NCBI GenBank assembly: GCA_027579435.1
Contig: JANBPK010001053.1
Coordinates: 32,725 to 96,724, forward strand
Source of the DNA: Candolleomyces eurysporus
Taxonomy: Eukaryota > Basidiomycota > Agaricomycetes > Agaricales > Psathyrellaceae
Length of the DNA: 64,000 nucleotides
Reading direction: 5' to 3'
Part shown: one piece after another, positions 41,280 through 54,543 of the stretch
How positions within the stretch are numbered: position 1 is the stretch's first letter
How the letters are laid out: every line of letters starts with the position of its first letter
The notes under the pieces: generated by a model
Database searches by the model: none
What the model was told of the DNA's origin: nothing
The model's input: only the letters and a program-made list of their open reading frames with translations
Position numbers and translations under genes: made by a program

Positions 41280-43430
41280 TTGTCTTTTTCAAGCTGTTCT
41301 CTAGTACTCTAAGCCTCGTTCAACGCCTGGAGTTGGACGTATTCGCAGTAATCCCGGCATTTAAGGACAAGCTGATCGCACTCACATTTCTGGCCGCCTG
41401 AGAGTTGGAAGCCCTTCCCACTAAATTCAGTGGGCTTCCGTCGCATTCACTGCGCACCGTGAGGCCCCACAAACCAGGTATTTACTCAGGTAACGACTGA
41501 GTGAATTTGTGGATGCTGGAAGCGTCTTCTATCTCCTCTTGGGTGACCTCTTGACCCAGGCTTGGTAGCGCCAAGGAAGATATTGGTGCCATCATACAGG
41601 GTCGGTTCCCGCGACACCAAGGCGAGGTGTTTGCGGTAACTCTAGAACATTCATATCACTGCTCTCCTCAGCAAGGGGACCATAGAACCGTTCAATCGAA
41701 GGATACTGAAGCCGAGGATGAACGGACGGACCAATGAGCCATGGTAAAACAACTAAGCGGGAACGACTTACACAGTACTCTTTCCCGATTCACTAGCTCC
41801 AACAACAGCGGCGAGAGACGTGCCAGGTTTGACCCCAAATGAAAGGCCACGGAGAGCACGCACGCCAGGCCGCGTGGGGTATCTGAAGTGGACGTTGTCG
41901 GAGCGGATATGACCCTTGACCTAAGAATCCGGCTTCTTGCCTTCATTCGACTCTGCATCGATATCAAATGTGGAGTCGAGCAACCTGAGCAGGTCAGAGG
42001 CTACCCCCCGGGCCTTTGCCGATACATCAACACGCTCCCAGTTGGCATGGCGCTAAATGTTGTTGCCTAGGTATGTATGTAAGTATGTATGTGAGAACCA
42101 GTATAAGGTTTGAGGGTGGGGGAAGCCGGCAGCTCACCATGAGGTTATTAAAGAATCCTAACGTTCCAGTTACAAATTTGGTAGCAAATTGAGTTCCATA
42201 CCAAAAATTGAGCACAATAACAAAGAACGTCAAAGACTAGGATGAAGCGTTCAACGCCCGACCGAGCGGAGAAGTCCGATTAGACCCTTTCAAAAGGTCT
42301 TCGAGACTTGGGCCGTAAGGCCACAGACAATCCGCCTCGCGGGTGAGAGCCTCGGCCACAGTGTGAATCGAGCTAGCAGCTTCACAATCAAGCTGGGCAA
42401 ACTCCTCGTGAGCACTCCTTGTTCGCTCCATCCTTCATGTCAAACACTCTCTGCGCAGTAGATAGAGAGGAGCTTGACATAAACGTGCACCGCACCGAAT
42501 AACCGGTGCACACTTGCCAAACGAATGTAACCGGTCGAAACCAAGGCCGGAGCGCAAGCTATTCCGACAAGCGCCAGTGGACCGCAAGGCCGAGAATCGA
42601 TCCGGAAATAACGGTTGTGATGGCCCGAACGATGGCAGCGAGCAACTCCAGCGAGCCCATTAATCTTCTGTGGGTTATCACTTAATTTGGCAGTTAACAC
42701 GCGTCTAATGAGCGGTATGCGATCAGGTTAGAAGACCAACGGACAAATCAAATGAGTCGATCGCGAAACACACGCTATTTTCATCTCGGCCAAGGAAGTC
42801 GACGAACATTCGGTCAGTTTGGCGCGAACGATGAGAGGTGTCGTTCAAACTCACTGTCTCGGCGGACCATAGCCCTGACGCCTTCAAACGCATACGAGAG
42901 GCGATAATCACAGCTGCAGCAGAGCCAAGGCATACTTGAATCGTAAAGGTACGACTCGTTCCAACAGCGATGATGAAGAGCCACAGAGCTGTCCGATCTC
43001 CCTCATGCCTTGATCCTTTCTTCGATACCTCTAGCGGAAACGACACCAAACGCGGGATACGCGCAGCCAGAAGATGATAGTCAAGACAGATTAGCCAGAT
43101 TGTCCTGGTGGGACCCGGTACCCTCAAAAAGGTACACTTGCAGTGGCTAAAGATAACAAGAAATATCTCGGCCATTGGCTTTTGGTGATGGCTCCAAGAG
43201 GTAGTACAGCAAGCTCTATTCGCACTCTTTGATTCTGAACGCACTGACAAACCGCCTGCGCGAGAGTAAATTTCCAAAATAGCTGTCGGAACTTCAACCT
43301 CATAGTATGGCCGTAGACTCCAACTTGGACCTTCTTCCTCTTGAAACCCCCAAGGGCTCAATTTCTGAATGTTTTTCGAAGGTGACTGACACCGCGCTGC
43401 TACATCCTTGTTCACAGCATCCACTCGCTA
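41280..43430 (-). pseudogene. ABCB transporter fragment, 3' half only
   Basis: Minus-strand copy of the second half of the ABCB gene at 47532-52494. Recognisable parts, from 43250 downwards, are the start of the second membrane domain, the segment around its ALTREADCL motif (42340-42400), the linker, NBD2 and the final [14 protein letters not shown] end near 41300. The first membrane domain and NBD1 are absent. About 345 bp of NBD2, corresponding to 47600-47945 of the intact gene, is deleted, and frames are repeatedly broken. It cannot encode a transporter. It probably arose truncated, at the breakpoint of the tandem duplication. Confidence 0.88.
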
Positions 43431-44084
43431 TTTGAATCCATAATATTTATTTATTTAAAGGGGCCTTACAGCGTCCAAGCGGCTTTTCGCGAAGAACCGG
43501 ATATTTCAAGCGCGCGTTAAAGGGGTTCAGTGCTCAAACCATCTTGCATTAGGTACGTTCTCGCTCACATCGAACCTCTCTCTCATTAGAGACTTTGACC
43601 TCGCAGAGAAAAGCCATGACCAAATTACGTCTCGATGGTGTGGCGATCAGTGCTCAGCGACTCGTGAACTTGGGCGAAATCTATGGGACGAGTGTCGCTG
43701 GAGATATTAGTCTCTCTGTCGGAAATGCACAATCTAGAATCTCGCCGACTGCTTGAGAGCAAGGAGTTCACAGGTCGCGATTGAAGAAGTCCAACTCATC
43801 TATGTGTGGGGCAAATGTTTCGTTGCTCCAGATGGGTCACATGCTAAAACGGCGCCATATGCCACCTCAGCTACAAGTCAAGAAGGCTGGTCAAAGCAAA
43901 TCATTTGGAATGTTCTCGTTCGTCGATCGAACCGCCGAAGTGATATCATCAACTCGTTTGGTCCGACTACGGGGGATCAAATGCAGCACAATGCTACGCC
44001 GTTCTCTCCGTAAAACGCGACATCATGAAAAGGAAATCGAGGGGAGAACTCTCCACGTTGGCCAGTCTTGCGGTTCCATGCGTT
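43431..44084. other. Junction region between the two duplication units
   Basis: Lies between the truncated ABCB end and the copied WD40 promoter, so it contains the duplication junction. It matches neither the upstream of the intact WD40 gene nor the 5' part of ABCB. A 46-codon open frame (43617-43757, plus strand) has no recognisable similarity. Confidence 0.5.
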
Positions 44085-47030
44085 TTGCGCACCAATTGAT
44101 GGAATGAGCAGCGTTGCGTTTCTTGAATCACACCTTGCGACACCCCTATAGCCCTCATGTTCCTTCTTACACTGCGCACTATCCCTCTTCTCCCGTCCAT
44201 TAGTTCCAATCCGAAGCGCTGCCACACGACATTTGACGACAACAACGACCCCAATGACCAGCATCCCCGCCGTTATCTTTGGGACGTCAGGTCCCAATCC
44301 CGGAAAGACACTACTATCCTGAGCCTGGTAGAAGTGCTCTTGAATGAAAATGGAAATATTTCCGAGGGTCTGTTTTTCCCGTCCCATATTGCGTTGTCTA
44401 TGGTGCTTATGCCGCGGTAGGTCTGAAAGGACAATCACCTAGTTTTGAAGACGATAGAGACGTCCGTAGGTCAAGCCCAAATACTCTTGATCTATTCTTT
44501 GAGCTCGGTGGATTATCAGCCAGTGTCGACGAATATCTTCAAGAGGCGGGTGTGGAAGCCTTCCACAAATTCGAAAGACCACGATTAGTTCCATAAACGA
44601 TTTGGATACAGAAGTTCAAGCTCATACCTCATAACAAGTCTCTTTACTAAAGGTCATTTTTAGCTCCGAAACTTCGCGAACGCATCCCGACAACTTGGAA
44701 GCTCGGTGGGCATACTTTCCCTGGCTGTAGACTTCGAGAACGACTGGGCCAGCTAACCTTCTTTTGCAGAGCACACTCTGCAGATCTATTTCCTCGCAAG
44801 GTCTCGCACGTTGTCCACGATTCAGTCTCATCCTGCACTCGCCACAGAGGTCAGGATAAGAGCAAGAGGAGAAAGCGGGGGAAGGGGCCCTTCTCCACGT
44901 TCCACTGCCCACAGTCTCCGAGAACCTGCATCCAGAGGACTTCCCTGATGTACTCCAATCTTTAGCCAAAGACATCAAGACGTTTCTCAATTGCCTGAAC
45001 GAATCTCCCGAAACCACCGATGAGGCCGTCAATCTATCTACACTTTCTTTCGAAGGGGACCCCAGAGTGCGTAACCTCACTCTTCGTCTTCGTGTTCTTC
45101 AATGACGGGTGGGTAGTATTGATCCTCATACCTTCGCGAGTACACGCGTGAGTTATGCTCTGTGGTTTGGTTCCGTGCTAATTAAATGCTAGCATCCCAT
45201 GCTTCATCCCTCCGCCCTCCTGACGCGTCCCTGCAGGTGTTCCAGCCATTCGATTTGCGCAAAAGCGTGGCGCAGTTAATCTGCTCAACCTGTCAATGAT
45301 TGCCACCTTGTTCTCCGTCGTGATGGGTAATACCATGCAATTCTGTTATGAACTCGATCCAAACCAGATTGGTTTCACGACCGTCAACACCTTCTGGTTT
45401 TAATCCTTGGTTCTTAGTATCGCGGCTGCAGTCAATAGCCTTCTGGAATTGACTTAGAAGCAAGCCACATATTACGCGCCCATTTATTCCCGTTTGACAT
45501 CCATGAAAACGACGCCGTGTAGCCATTCCCCTGGACATTGTGTCCCTTGGTGGGTCGCACTCTGGATGGAGCACTTTCCCCTCATGTTCTTGGTGCTCTC
45601 TGCTGCATGCTTCTCGGCTGGTCTCTGCACGTTCTCTTACGCTTCCGATCAAGTAAGTATAGGAACGTGTTTGCTCTTCCGAATACTGAAGATCTCGTGT
45701 TTCAGCCCCATGTCACCTCCACATTCACAACGGTTTTAACAGCGTTCACATCCTTTGGTCTCGCGGCGGTCTCCGCTCGGTTCACATCAGAAAGATGGGC
45801 GTTTTCGCGCCATAGAGGCCAGAAGTGGCTCTGTCACGTTGAAAGAAACGACCAACGAATTCATTCGGCACCCAGCCATTAGCTGGCTTTACAAATTGTG
45901 CAAGTTCCTCATACGGAACATTGTCAAGTTTAACGAGCTAGTGTCGACGGTTTTCTCTGGGTTTTCTGAATGTGTTGTGTCCGCAGGCACAATGACGAGG
46001 GTCGGACGATGTTGAGGCCAAATAATCCTCTACTTCTGGCAGGCAACAATCCGAGCCTCCGGGATCTCCAGGTCCCAGCAAAGCGCGGTCGTCTACAATG
46101 ATGCTAGCTGAACGACCGAGTGCATCACCTACTGGACCCCATCCTACCTCACCCCAATCTCCGCCTCCGCTTCCGGTGAACTCACCAACATTTCCAAGTG
46201 ATGTTGCACCGGAGAGCCCTGCGTCACCTTCGGCCGCACAGGGAGAGCCGGCTGCACCGTCTCAAAGAAGTTTGCCGTGGAAAAGAACAGTCAAGCTACA
46301 CTCGAACCTCAGCGCCTCGTCTTTCCCCCTCCTTCCCAATGAACGTGCTAGCGAATCGTCCCATCCCGGTGAGAAAAGGGACTGGTTCCTCAAGTATCGC
46401 AACAGGCGTGACAGGCCGACCCAATGCCACCGCCGCTCCAGGTGAACGCAGGAAAATTATAATGCCTGAGCCCGCGTCAACCGTCAAATCTCGTCTATCA
46501 GCTTTGGTGCCCAAGTTGGCTTTGTGGGAGACTACCCAGGATTTGCCGGCGCATATTATGGCGCTTGTCAAGCATATCCAGTTTTCGTCGGATGGAAAAT
46601 ACCTTGCGACTTCAAGTTGGAATCGAACGCAAAGTTGGGGATCCGCTCGTTTCGCATAAGGTTCGGGACTATCATTCATTGATTAGCGTCTTCAATAGCC
46701 TACAACCTTGAAACGAAGGAAGCCGAAAGGCACATACATCCGACTTGAAATTCGGTCAGCAATAGAGTGGAATTGACTGACCTGTTTCTCCACCAGTCAA
46801 AGTTAACACCCCTCTTGAGGATGTTCGCGACATTACCATTGCCCAAGCTCGGGGTGAGACTATTGCACTCATCAGCTACGAAAACAAGGCACTGCCTCAA
46901 CTTTGAAAGATCGAGCTCAAAAGAGAACGAGACAGCAACGCAATGGTAGCCAGGCTCATATTACGGTAAGGACGCCTTCAATCAATAAATACTGAGCCCA
47001 GTTCCTGATGGCTATCATCTAGGGTCCCTT
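44085..47030 (+). pseudogene. Decayed duplicate of the WD40 membrane gene
   Basis: Follows the promoter and exons of the 36474-40693 gene with about 80-90 percent identity by eye. Lesions: loss of the exon 7 region (about 45195), in-frame stop TAA at 45401-45403 where the intact gene has TCA, TAG at 45455-45457 for TGG, further small indels in the linker, a deletion of about 670 bp removing WD40 blades near 46660, TGA at 46904-46906 for TGG, and loss of the last two exons. These are many independent lesions outside homopolymers, so this is a true pseudogene and not sequencing noise. Confidence 0.93.
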
Positions 47031-47531
47031 TGTTGGTGTACCATTGTTATTTTGGGGTGTAACCGACGTATAGCTACTTCTTGCATGTTCGTCTTTTCAT
47101 ACTCAAACCTATCTTTGTACTGTCACCACTATTAATACTACACACCCTTTCAGGTTTGGCATGAGCCCAGGCGCTAAATGGGCGCCAACAGCTCTGATGA
47201 TCAATCCCTGATTGTATGAACCGCGTCGCCCTTTTGGACCTCGCCGTGAACTGGTCTTTGTCTGGCTGTGACCCTTCATTCGACCAGTGCAACCTTCTGG
47301 AGAGTCTGTTCGGGAAGTACCGTGAACTATCCCTGATGATTTCGTATCTCACACAACACCTGAATCGGACCAAGGTCGATGGCGGGTATATGTCTTTTCA
47401 ATGCTATCTAGCCGCATTAAACGTAATACAGCTATATTTGTACAGTCTGTCCATCTAATCCTCTAGAAAAAATGCCCAAGTACAGTGGAAGTCAATGGGA
47501 AAAGAGTCTTAAGATGATGAGTGCCGATACG
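47031..47531. other. 3' flank between WD40 pseudogene and ABCB
   Basis: 47040-47150 matches the 3' flank of the intact WD40 gene. The rest has an 80-codon plus-strand open frame (47216-47458) without recognisable similarity. No gene is supported. Confidence 0.5.
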
Positions 47532-50500
47532 CTAAGCCTTGTTTAGCGCCTGGAGTTGCACATATTGGTAGTAATCCCCGCGTTTAGCAATAAGCTGATC
47601 ATGCGTGCCAGACTCGCTGACGATGCCTTCTTTCACGAAGTATCTGCGGCCAAATAAGGTAAGAAAACCTATCTCTTATCGAGTAATCTCGGCACTCACA
47701 TCATATCCGCGTTCTGGATAGTAGATAGTCGGTGTGCAATGGCAATGGTGGTCCTTCCCTTCGCTGCTTGATCGAGGGCCGCCTGAACAACCTTTTCCGA
47801 GTTCGAATCCAACGCCGATGTGGCCTCATCCAGGAGTAAGACTTTAGGGTTGCGAAGCAAAGCACGAGCAATGGCGATGCGCTCTGAGGTATGCGTAAAG
47901 GCGAATAAATTACTCTGTAGAGAGAAAAAGAAGGTAAGGCACTCACGTTTCTGACCCCCAGAAAGCTGGGAACCCTTCCCGCCGACTTCGGTGTTAAATC
48001 CACTGCAAGTAATTATTAGATTAACTGCGCACCATGAAGCCCTACGAACCGGCTACTTACTCAGGTAACGACTGGATGAATTCGAGGATGTTGGCTTTGC
48101 GACAGGTGTCCTCTATCTCCTCCTGCATGACCTCCGATTCAGGTTTCGTAGCGCCCAGGAGAATATTGAATCGAATGGTGCCAGCATACAGGGTCGGTTC
48201 CTGTGAAACCAATGCGAGGTGCTTGCGGTAGTTCTGAACGTTCATATCGCTAATCTTCTCTCCATCAAGTAGAATGTCGCCAGCCAGGGGATCATAGAAC
48301 CGCTCAATCAATTGGATACTGGAGTCGAGGACGGACGGACGGACCGATTAGCCATGGTCAAACAATTAAGCGGGAACGACTTACACAGTACTCTTGCCCG
48401 ATCCACTCGCTCCGACGAGAGCGATATACGTGCCGGGTTTGACCTCAAATGAAAGGCCACGGAGAACACGCACCCCGGGCCTCGTGGGGTATCTGAAATG
48501 GACGTTGTCGAAGCGAATATGACCCTTGACCTTCTCAGTGTCCAGCTTCTTGCCTTCATCCGACTCTGCATCGATCTCAGGTGTGGAGTCGAGCAGCCTG
48601 AGCAGGTCGGAGGCTGCACCTTTTGCCGACGACATATCAGGCACGAACATGAACACACTCCCAGTTGACATGGCGCTAAATGTTGTTCCCTATTCATGTG
48701 TGTGAGAACCGGTACAAGGTGAGACGCTGGGAGAAGACTGCAGCTCACCATGAGGCCAATGAAGAACTCCAACGTCCCAGCCTCAAAGTTGGTAACAAGT
48801 TGAGTTCCATACCAAAAGTTGAGCGCAATGACGAAGAAGGTCAAAGACTGCGACAAAGCGTACAACGCCTGACTGAGCAGAGACGTGCGATTAGACCGTT
48901 TCAAAGGCTCTTCAAGACTTTGACTATAGAGCCGGAGACAATCGGCCTCGCGAGTAAGGGCAGCCACTGTGCGAATCGAGCTAGCAGCTTCGCAAGCCAG
49001 CTGGGCAGACTCCTCGTGGGCTTTCTTGTTCGCTCCATCTTTCATGTCAACCACCCTCTGCGCAGTACATAAATAGTGAGTTATGAACGTGTGCTGCACC
49101 GAACAGCTGGTGCACACTTACCAAACGAATGTAGCCGGTCGAAACCAGGGCAGGTGTGCAAGCTATCCCGACGAGCGCCAACTTCCAAATGACGACAAGA
49201 CCGAGAATCGAACCAGAGATGATAGTTGTGATGGCTTGAACAATGGCACCGAGTGTAACCCCAGCGAGGCCATTTATCTTCTGCGGGTTATCACTCAATT
49301 TGGCAGTCAATGCACCAGTCTAAAAGAGCAGCAGGCGATCAGCATAAACAACCGACGAACAAATCAGAATGGGTCGAAACATACGCTGTTCTCATCTCGG
49401 TCAAAGAACTCGACTGAACATAAAGTCAGTTTGGCGCAAAAGATAAGACGTGATTTAAGAAACTCACTATCTTGGCGGAGAATAGCCCTAAAGCCTTTCG
49501 AACGCAGACGGGAGGCAAGAATGACAGCTGCAGAAGAGCCAAGGCAGATTTGAATCGCGAGGGTACAAGTCGCCCCAACAGCGATGATGAAGAACCACAG
49601 AGCCGTCCGGTCTCCCTCATGTCTTCTTTGTTCCCTCGTAGGCAACGTAAAGCCCTCGATACCCTTCGCAAAGACGACACCAAACGCGGGATACGCGCAA
49701 CCAGAGGCTGTGAATAAAGCAAAGGAAAGGTGTGAGCTGGGTGAATTCCACAGCGGTGGGTGGATTCGTGAAAACTCGCACCTGCAGCAGCGGCAAATGC
49801 GAAGAGATACCTCAGCCATTGGTCCTTGATGATCGCTCCAAACCGTTTGAAGAGGTAGAACAGGCTGTACTCAGGCTCTTTATCACGCTTGGACGCAGCA
49901 AGTTGCCTTTCCTCCAAAACTTGACTAGCCAGCGAGTGTTGGCTGTGCTTACGCCCAAGGGAAATTTCATCCTTGGCTACCTTCTCCACGTCTTGGCCAT
50001 CTCCTTTGACGTCCAGGTCGTCTAAATCTTCAATGTGCAATGCATCTTGGGACTCCCTGAGCCTTTGGGAGTGTACAAGGCGAGCGTACGCGCCATCGTT
50101 TGCCAACAATTCCGAGTGAGTGCCAGATTCCAAGACAAGGCCGTCGCCCATGACATAGATGACGTCTGCGTCCTTGACGGTGGAGAGCCGATGGGCGATG
50201 GTAATAGTCGTGCGCCCTGTAGATCGCGACATCAGAAGGGTAAGATAACGGCACTGACTCTTGCTTACCTGCAGCAGCCTTGTCAAGTGCATCCTGCACA
50301 ACACCTTCAGACTGAGTATCCAGCGCGCTCGTCGCCTCGTCCAACAGCAAAATCCTTGGATCAGAAACGATAGCTCTCGCAATCGCCACACGCTGCTTCT
50401 GCCCACCAGACAACAAGAACCCTCGCTCGCCCACCATCGTATCATAACCATTCGGCAATTTGCTGATGAACCCGTCTGCGTTGGCTTTGATGCAAGCATC

Positions 50501-52494
50501 CTTGATCAGCTCGAACTTCTTTTCGTCTGAGGCGTCTTCCCACTGGGTTCCGGTAAGTCCGTGCGCTACGTTCTCCTGGATGGTGGTGGCGAAGAGAGTA
50601 GGTTCTTGGGACACCAAACCGATTTGCGAGCGAAGCCATTTGAGGTTGAGGTCCTTGATGTTGACGCCGTCCAACTTCACGACACCCTGCGTGGGGTCAT
50701 AGAACCGTTCGACTAGAGATACAACAGTAGATTTCCCGGATCCCGAGGCACCGACGAGGGCGGCAGTTTTGCCTGCTTTGAAGGTGATTGAGAGGCCTTT
50801 GACGACTTGAACAGATGGTCGCGAAGGATAGTGGAACTCGACATTCTCGAAGGTGATCTCCCCGCGAACGTCGCTCGGCTTCAGCCCGCCTTCGTCAGAG
50901 GAATCGATCTCTGGGATACGATCTATCGTCTGGAACAGTTTCGCTGCAGCACCACAAGCAGATGCAATAGCTATGTAAGTAGAAATGATAGATCAAACGT
51001 AAGTGACAAATCCCGGGCGCTAAACACTCGATCAACGTTTTACATTACCTTGGATGTCAGGTGCGATCATAGTGAGCGCGAATGAGCCAATAAGAATCGA
51101 GAGCATCACGTTGATGATGATCCCGGCATCCGCTGATGACACGAAGCGGTTAGGCGAGGGACGGTGCATCACCAGATTGTATAGCGTACCTTGTCCTCTA
51201 TTTAAAAGGGTTGTTCCAAAGCTAAAAGCTTGACCGGAGGTCAATGCCAAGTGACAGTTGAATAGAATAGAATGCCGTACCAAGTCCATAGGAGGCGTAT
51301 ATCACGAAGAAAACTGAGCCGAGTCCCCCGCCGTTCCAGATTGCTGTTTTGATATCCATAGCGAGCGCTTTCTCGACATGTCGATCGTAAAGGGTCGAAA
51401 GCTTGGGTTGAGTGCCAAACGCTTGGGCGGTGCGAACGGTAGAAATGACCTCTTCAGCCAGATTCCCTCCATCAGCCACATGCTTCAATGAAAGCCTTTG
51501 GGATGGAGTCACCGTTAAAATCAGGAGTAAAAGGAAAAGAGGATGGGGAAGACTGACTGCATGTATTTCGTCATGAAAAAATTCATGATGCCGCCAGATA
51601 TCACGATGCAGGGAAGCATCGACGTCAGTGCAAGTGCCAAGCGCCATGACCGGACGTAGGCAAGGATGAAGCCACAAATGAAGGCTCCAATGGCAACGAA
51701 CACGAGTGCTACCTTTTCTGATATACCTTGCTGAACAAGATCTAAAATGGAATGATGTTGATAGGACAGTAGGACAAGCAACAAATCACGTACGAGTGTC
51801 TGTTTGTATCCTGGTCGAAACCTCTCCAGCACCGACGCTGTCAAAGAAAGCGATATCTTGGCGGAGAACGGCCTGTAGGTACCGCTCTCGAATGCGTTTG
51901 GCGTTCACCTCGCCTGTGTATACCCAGATGTACATAGAGATAAAGGTGCAGACGAATATGCCGATTCCTATGGGTTTAATTGAGCGTCGATCTAATGACG
52001 AGCTGAAAAAACCATTGACCGACCTGCGTAGACTAGGTACCGCGCGTCCGCAGCGGCGGTCTGGCGGAAGTCTCTGATAGCATCGGGAACGAGGGCCACA
52101 GCAGTCTCGTTCCCAGCTCGTGCTTGGCCAACCACAGTCCCAAAATTGGCAAACTCTTGAGTGAGATTTCCAAACATCAGAGCCATCGCGGGCTGCCCGG
52201 GAAGATTAGTTTCAGTTGGAAGACTCGTACGATTATGCAACATACTTGGGCGGCGCCGGCAGCAGCAGCAGCGACCAAACCAATCGCATCGAGGAATAAC
52301 TCGAGACGCGTCGAGAATCTGAATAAATTGAAGACAGAGACTGGAGCCACCTCTGAGCCATTGTCCGCGTTGTCGATGGTTTTCTCGGAGTCGTCAGTGC
52401 TTGCGGCTTTCTTGGGAGAGAGGATACCACCCTGCTTCGTCGAGTCCCCGACGGTGGTGGCTTTTTCGTCCGTACTACTCGGACGCGTGGACAT
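47532..52494 (-). CDS. ABCB (P-glycoprotein/Pmd1-type) full transporter
   Basis: 18 exons give 1313 residues: TMD1, NBD1, TMD2, NBD2. Exon spans: 52494-52246, 52192-52024, 51967-51794, 51741-51558, 51495-51281, 51228-51190, 51132-51049, 50970-50269, 50216-49782, 49707-49468, 49413-49385, 49319-49122, 49057-48749, 48689-48385, 48318-48061, 48002-47947, 47883-47700, 47643-47532. NBD1 shows Walker [24 protein letters not shown] and [14 protein letters not shown]2 has a second [23 protein letters not shown] and [11 protein letters not shown]. Both ATP sites look catalytic. The N terminus is Ser/Thr-rich and cytosolic. Such pumps export drugs, lipids or peptides at the plasma membrane; the substrate is unknown. 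The 3' half is duplicated at 41280-43430. Confidence 0.94.
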
Positions 52495-52922
52495 TGTGGC
52501 GTGTAAGCCCTAGGACAGGCGAAGTGGGTGTGGGATGTAGACAGATATCGACGGGGGGTTTATGTACCTCTGGCTACCGCCCACAACGGGGAAGGTGAAC
52601 GTGCATGATCGGGGAGTCACGATATGAGCGCTCTTCATGGGGCATGTTTGAATTGATAATCACGACGTCCAATGAGTGTTGTGATGCGAGATGCAGCATC
52701 GCGCTATCATATGTTTATCGGGGTAGTGTCCTACCTTTTCTCTGATAACCCACGACATCACGGAAATAAGTTCGAGTTGGGAGCTTCGAGTCCGCGATGG
52801 CCGACAAGCGGATTGATTCCGTCGGCCTTGCAAACAAACAACGCCAAATCCACCGCGTGACGTAGAAGTCCGTCTCGAGTTTCGACATTTCAATTCAGTT
52901 TTCTACATCCAACTCTTTCAAA
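52495..52922. promoter_or_regulatory. Divergent promoter region, ABCB and MAM33
   Basis: About 430 bp between divergent start codons. No clear TATA element was found. The sequence just before the MAM33 ATG is C/T-rich (TCCAACTCTTTCAAA). Confidence 0.45.
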
Positions 52923-53917
52923 ATGTCTGCTTTCCGTGCTCTCCGCCAGGCCGTCCGTGTCTCTTCACGATCTGCAACGTTCTCAGCTGCTCGCAGCTCC
53001 GTTCTCCGGCCTGCGGCTCGCCAAATTTGGGCTGCACCATCCTACAGGGCCTTCTCAGTCTCTGCTGGACGTTTCGGCACTGGTTCCTGTGAGCAAACAC
53101 CTTTACATCCTTTGAACTCGTTTCACTCATCTTCGTACTAGCCGACATCAGCCTCTCGCAGAAGCTGCAGCAGGAACTCGACTATGAGAAAACAGACAAC
53201 GCCGGACCTGCAGTCCCAGACTTTGTCAAGTCCTTCAAGGAGCAGGGATGGGAAATTGAGGATACACCTGGACAAGACGAGGTCGCTCTGACTCGCAAGT
53301 TCGGTCAAGAAAAGTGAGTCGTCATCCCAGCTGGCCACGTATGTTTGTAGGCTCAACTACTTTTCCCAGCATTCGCCTCGTCTTCTCCATTGCGGATATT
53401 CAGTCCGAGCCTGAGGAGTTTGCTGACGCAGAGGGTGAGGGAGCTGAAGAGACTGCCGGCGACTACCCTCTCCGTGTTTCCCTCTCTGTCACCAAGGTAG
53501 CGTCCTTTCATGTATGTTGTGTGCCTTTGCTGATGGCAGTCTTAGTCCAACGGTCCTGGTGCTCTCAGTGTCGACATGGTCGCCCAGGAAGGACAGTTCA
53601 TCACCGAGAACGTCTCCTTCTATGACGATGCCAAGCTCGGTACCGAGTTGACTGCTGAAGCTGATTGGAAACGCCGCGGCATGTACATTGGTCCTCAGGT
53701 ACGTTTTAATATGTGTCCCCACAACTCCAACTGTACTAACTTAATTTGATAGTTCGAGACATTGGACATCAGCCTCCAGGAGGAATTCGACAAATTCCTC
53801 CAGGAACGAGGCATCAACGAAAATGTCGCCCTTTTCATTCCCGAATATGCCGAGTTCAAGGAACAGAATGAATACGTCAAGTGGCTTGGAAAGGTCAAGG
53901 CTTTCGTTGACCTCTAA
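52923..53917 (+). CDS. MAM33: Mitochondrial acidic matrix protein, p32/MAM33 family
   Basis: Five exons (52923-53088, 53142-53313, 53370-53496, 53546-53698, 53753-53917) give 260 residues. The first 50 residues are rich in Arg, Ser and Ala with almost no acidic residues, a typical mitochondrial presequence. The mature part has the p32 fold marks: LQ.EL.YE, the acidic EPEEFADAEGE stretch, LSVTKSNGPGALSVDMVAQEG, YIGPQFETLD..LQEEFDKFLQERGI and EYVKWLGKVKAFV. p32 proteins form doughnut trimers in the matrix and support mitochondrial translation and ribosome assembly. The length and intron positions are regular and no defect is seen. Confidence 0.95.
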
Positions 53918-54454
53918 AGCAGCAGCCGCACCTGCACCCTCCAAAAGTATCTACCATCCTCCCATGCATTCTCATCGGTCAGCTGAACGACGTTATTCAG
54001 TAGCTCTAGACGTTGCCTTACCCTAGCCCGAGGCCTCACCACTCATGACTATCATTTACTGTGATAATAATAATATTAATGGAACTGATATTGGCATCAC
54101 GGTCCTTGAAGTGATATTCTATTCTCGGTGCGGGTGTGCAGGGTCAAAGTTTCTCACTGACGACGATTTAGGTGCCCTTCCTGATGCCCTCTCTGACTGT
54201 GGCACGTAAACAATATACTGCGAAATAAATTGTTGCTCGGGCTTCCACCAGTCGGAGTAACCATCATCACAGTGGCAAAATCAGAGACACGGTTCCGTCA
54301 AAGTTTTGAATACAAGGTCCTCGAATGTTACCTGTCATGGTTAGCAGAATGCGGTGGTAATGGAGCGCAAGGAGCGTTATTCGGCTTGCAGCCCAATACA
54401 GTCGCTGTCACCTCCCGATGGGATTCGCTTGGAAAAACCGCTGGCGAGTTGGAA
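53918..54454. other. Intergenic, MAM33 to DUF6534
   Basis: No coding exon is supported. AATAATAATAATATTAAT at 54064-54081 is the probable polyadenylation area of MAM33. Confidence 0.4.
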
Positions 54455-54460
54455 TATAAA
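54455..54460 (+). promoter_or_regulatory. TATA box of the DUF6534 gene
   Basis: TATAAA 84 bp upstream of the start codon at 54544. Two Ns follow a T-run at 54496-54497, between it and the ATG. Confidence 0.55.
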
Positions 54461-54543
54461 ATGTAGGGTCTCCGCCACTGTGACTTTTTTTTGTTNNGCC
54501 CGCCTCTTTCCCATTCACGCTCACTCACAGGGACCGCGGTGCA

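Larger units (their letters stand above)
36277..49850. repeat. Tandem segmental duplication: WD40 gene plus 3' half of ABCB
   Basis: Unit 1 runs from about 36277 to 43430, unit 2 from about 44085 to about 49850. Order and orientation match: WD40 promoter and gene (+), shared 3' flank (40930-41060 against 47040-47150), then ABCB on the minus strand. Unit 1 ends inside ABCB near the start of its second membrane domain; unit 2 continues into the complete ABCB gene. Exact breakpoints are approximate. Confidence 0.85.

Noticed and set aside
42062..42095. GTAT/GTATGTAA microsatellite
   Set aside because: Short simple repeat in the intron of a dead gene copy; no evidence for function.
45400..45900. 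WD40 second copy as a functional paralog
   Set aside because: Multiple in-frame stops and large deletions outside homopolymers show it is dead.
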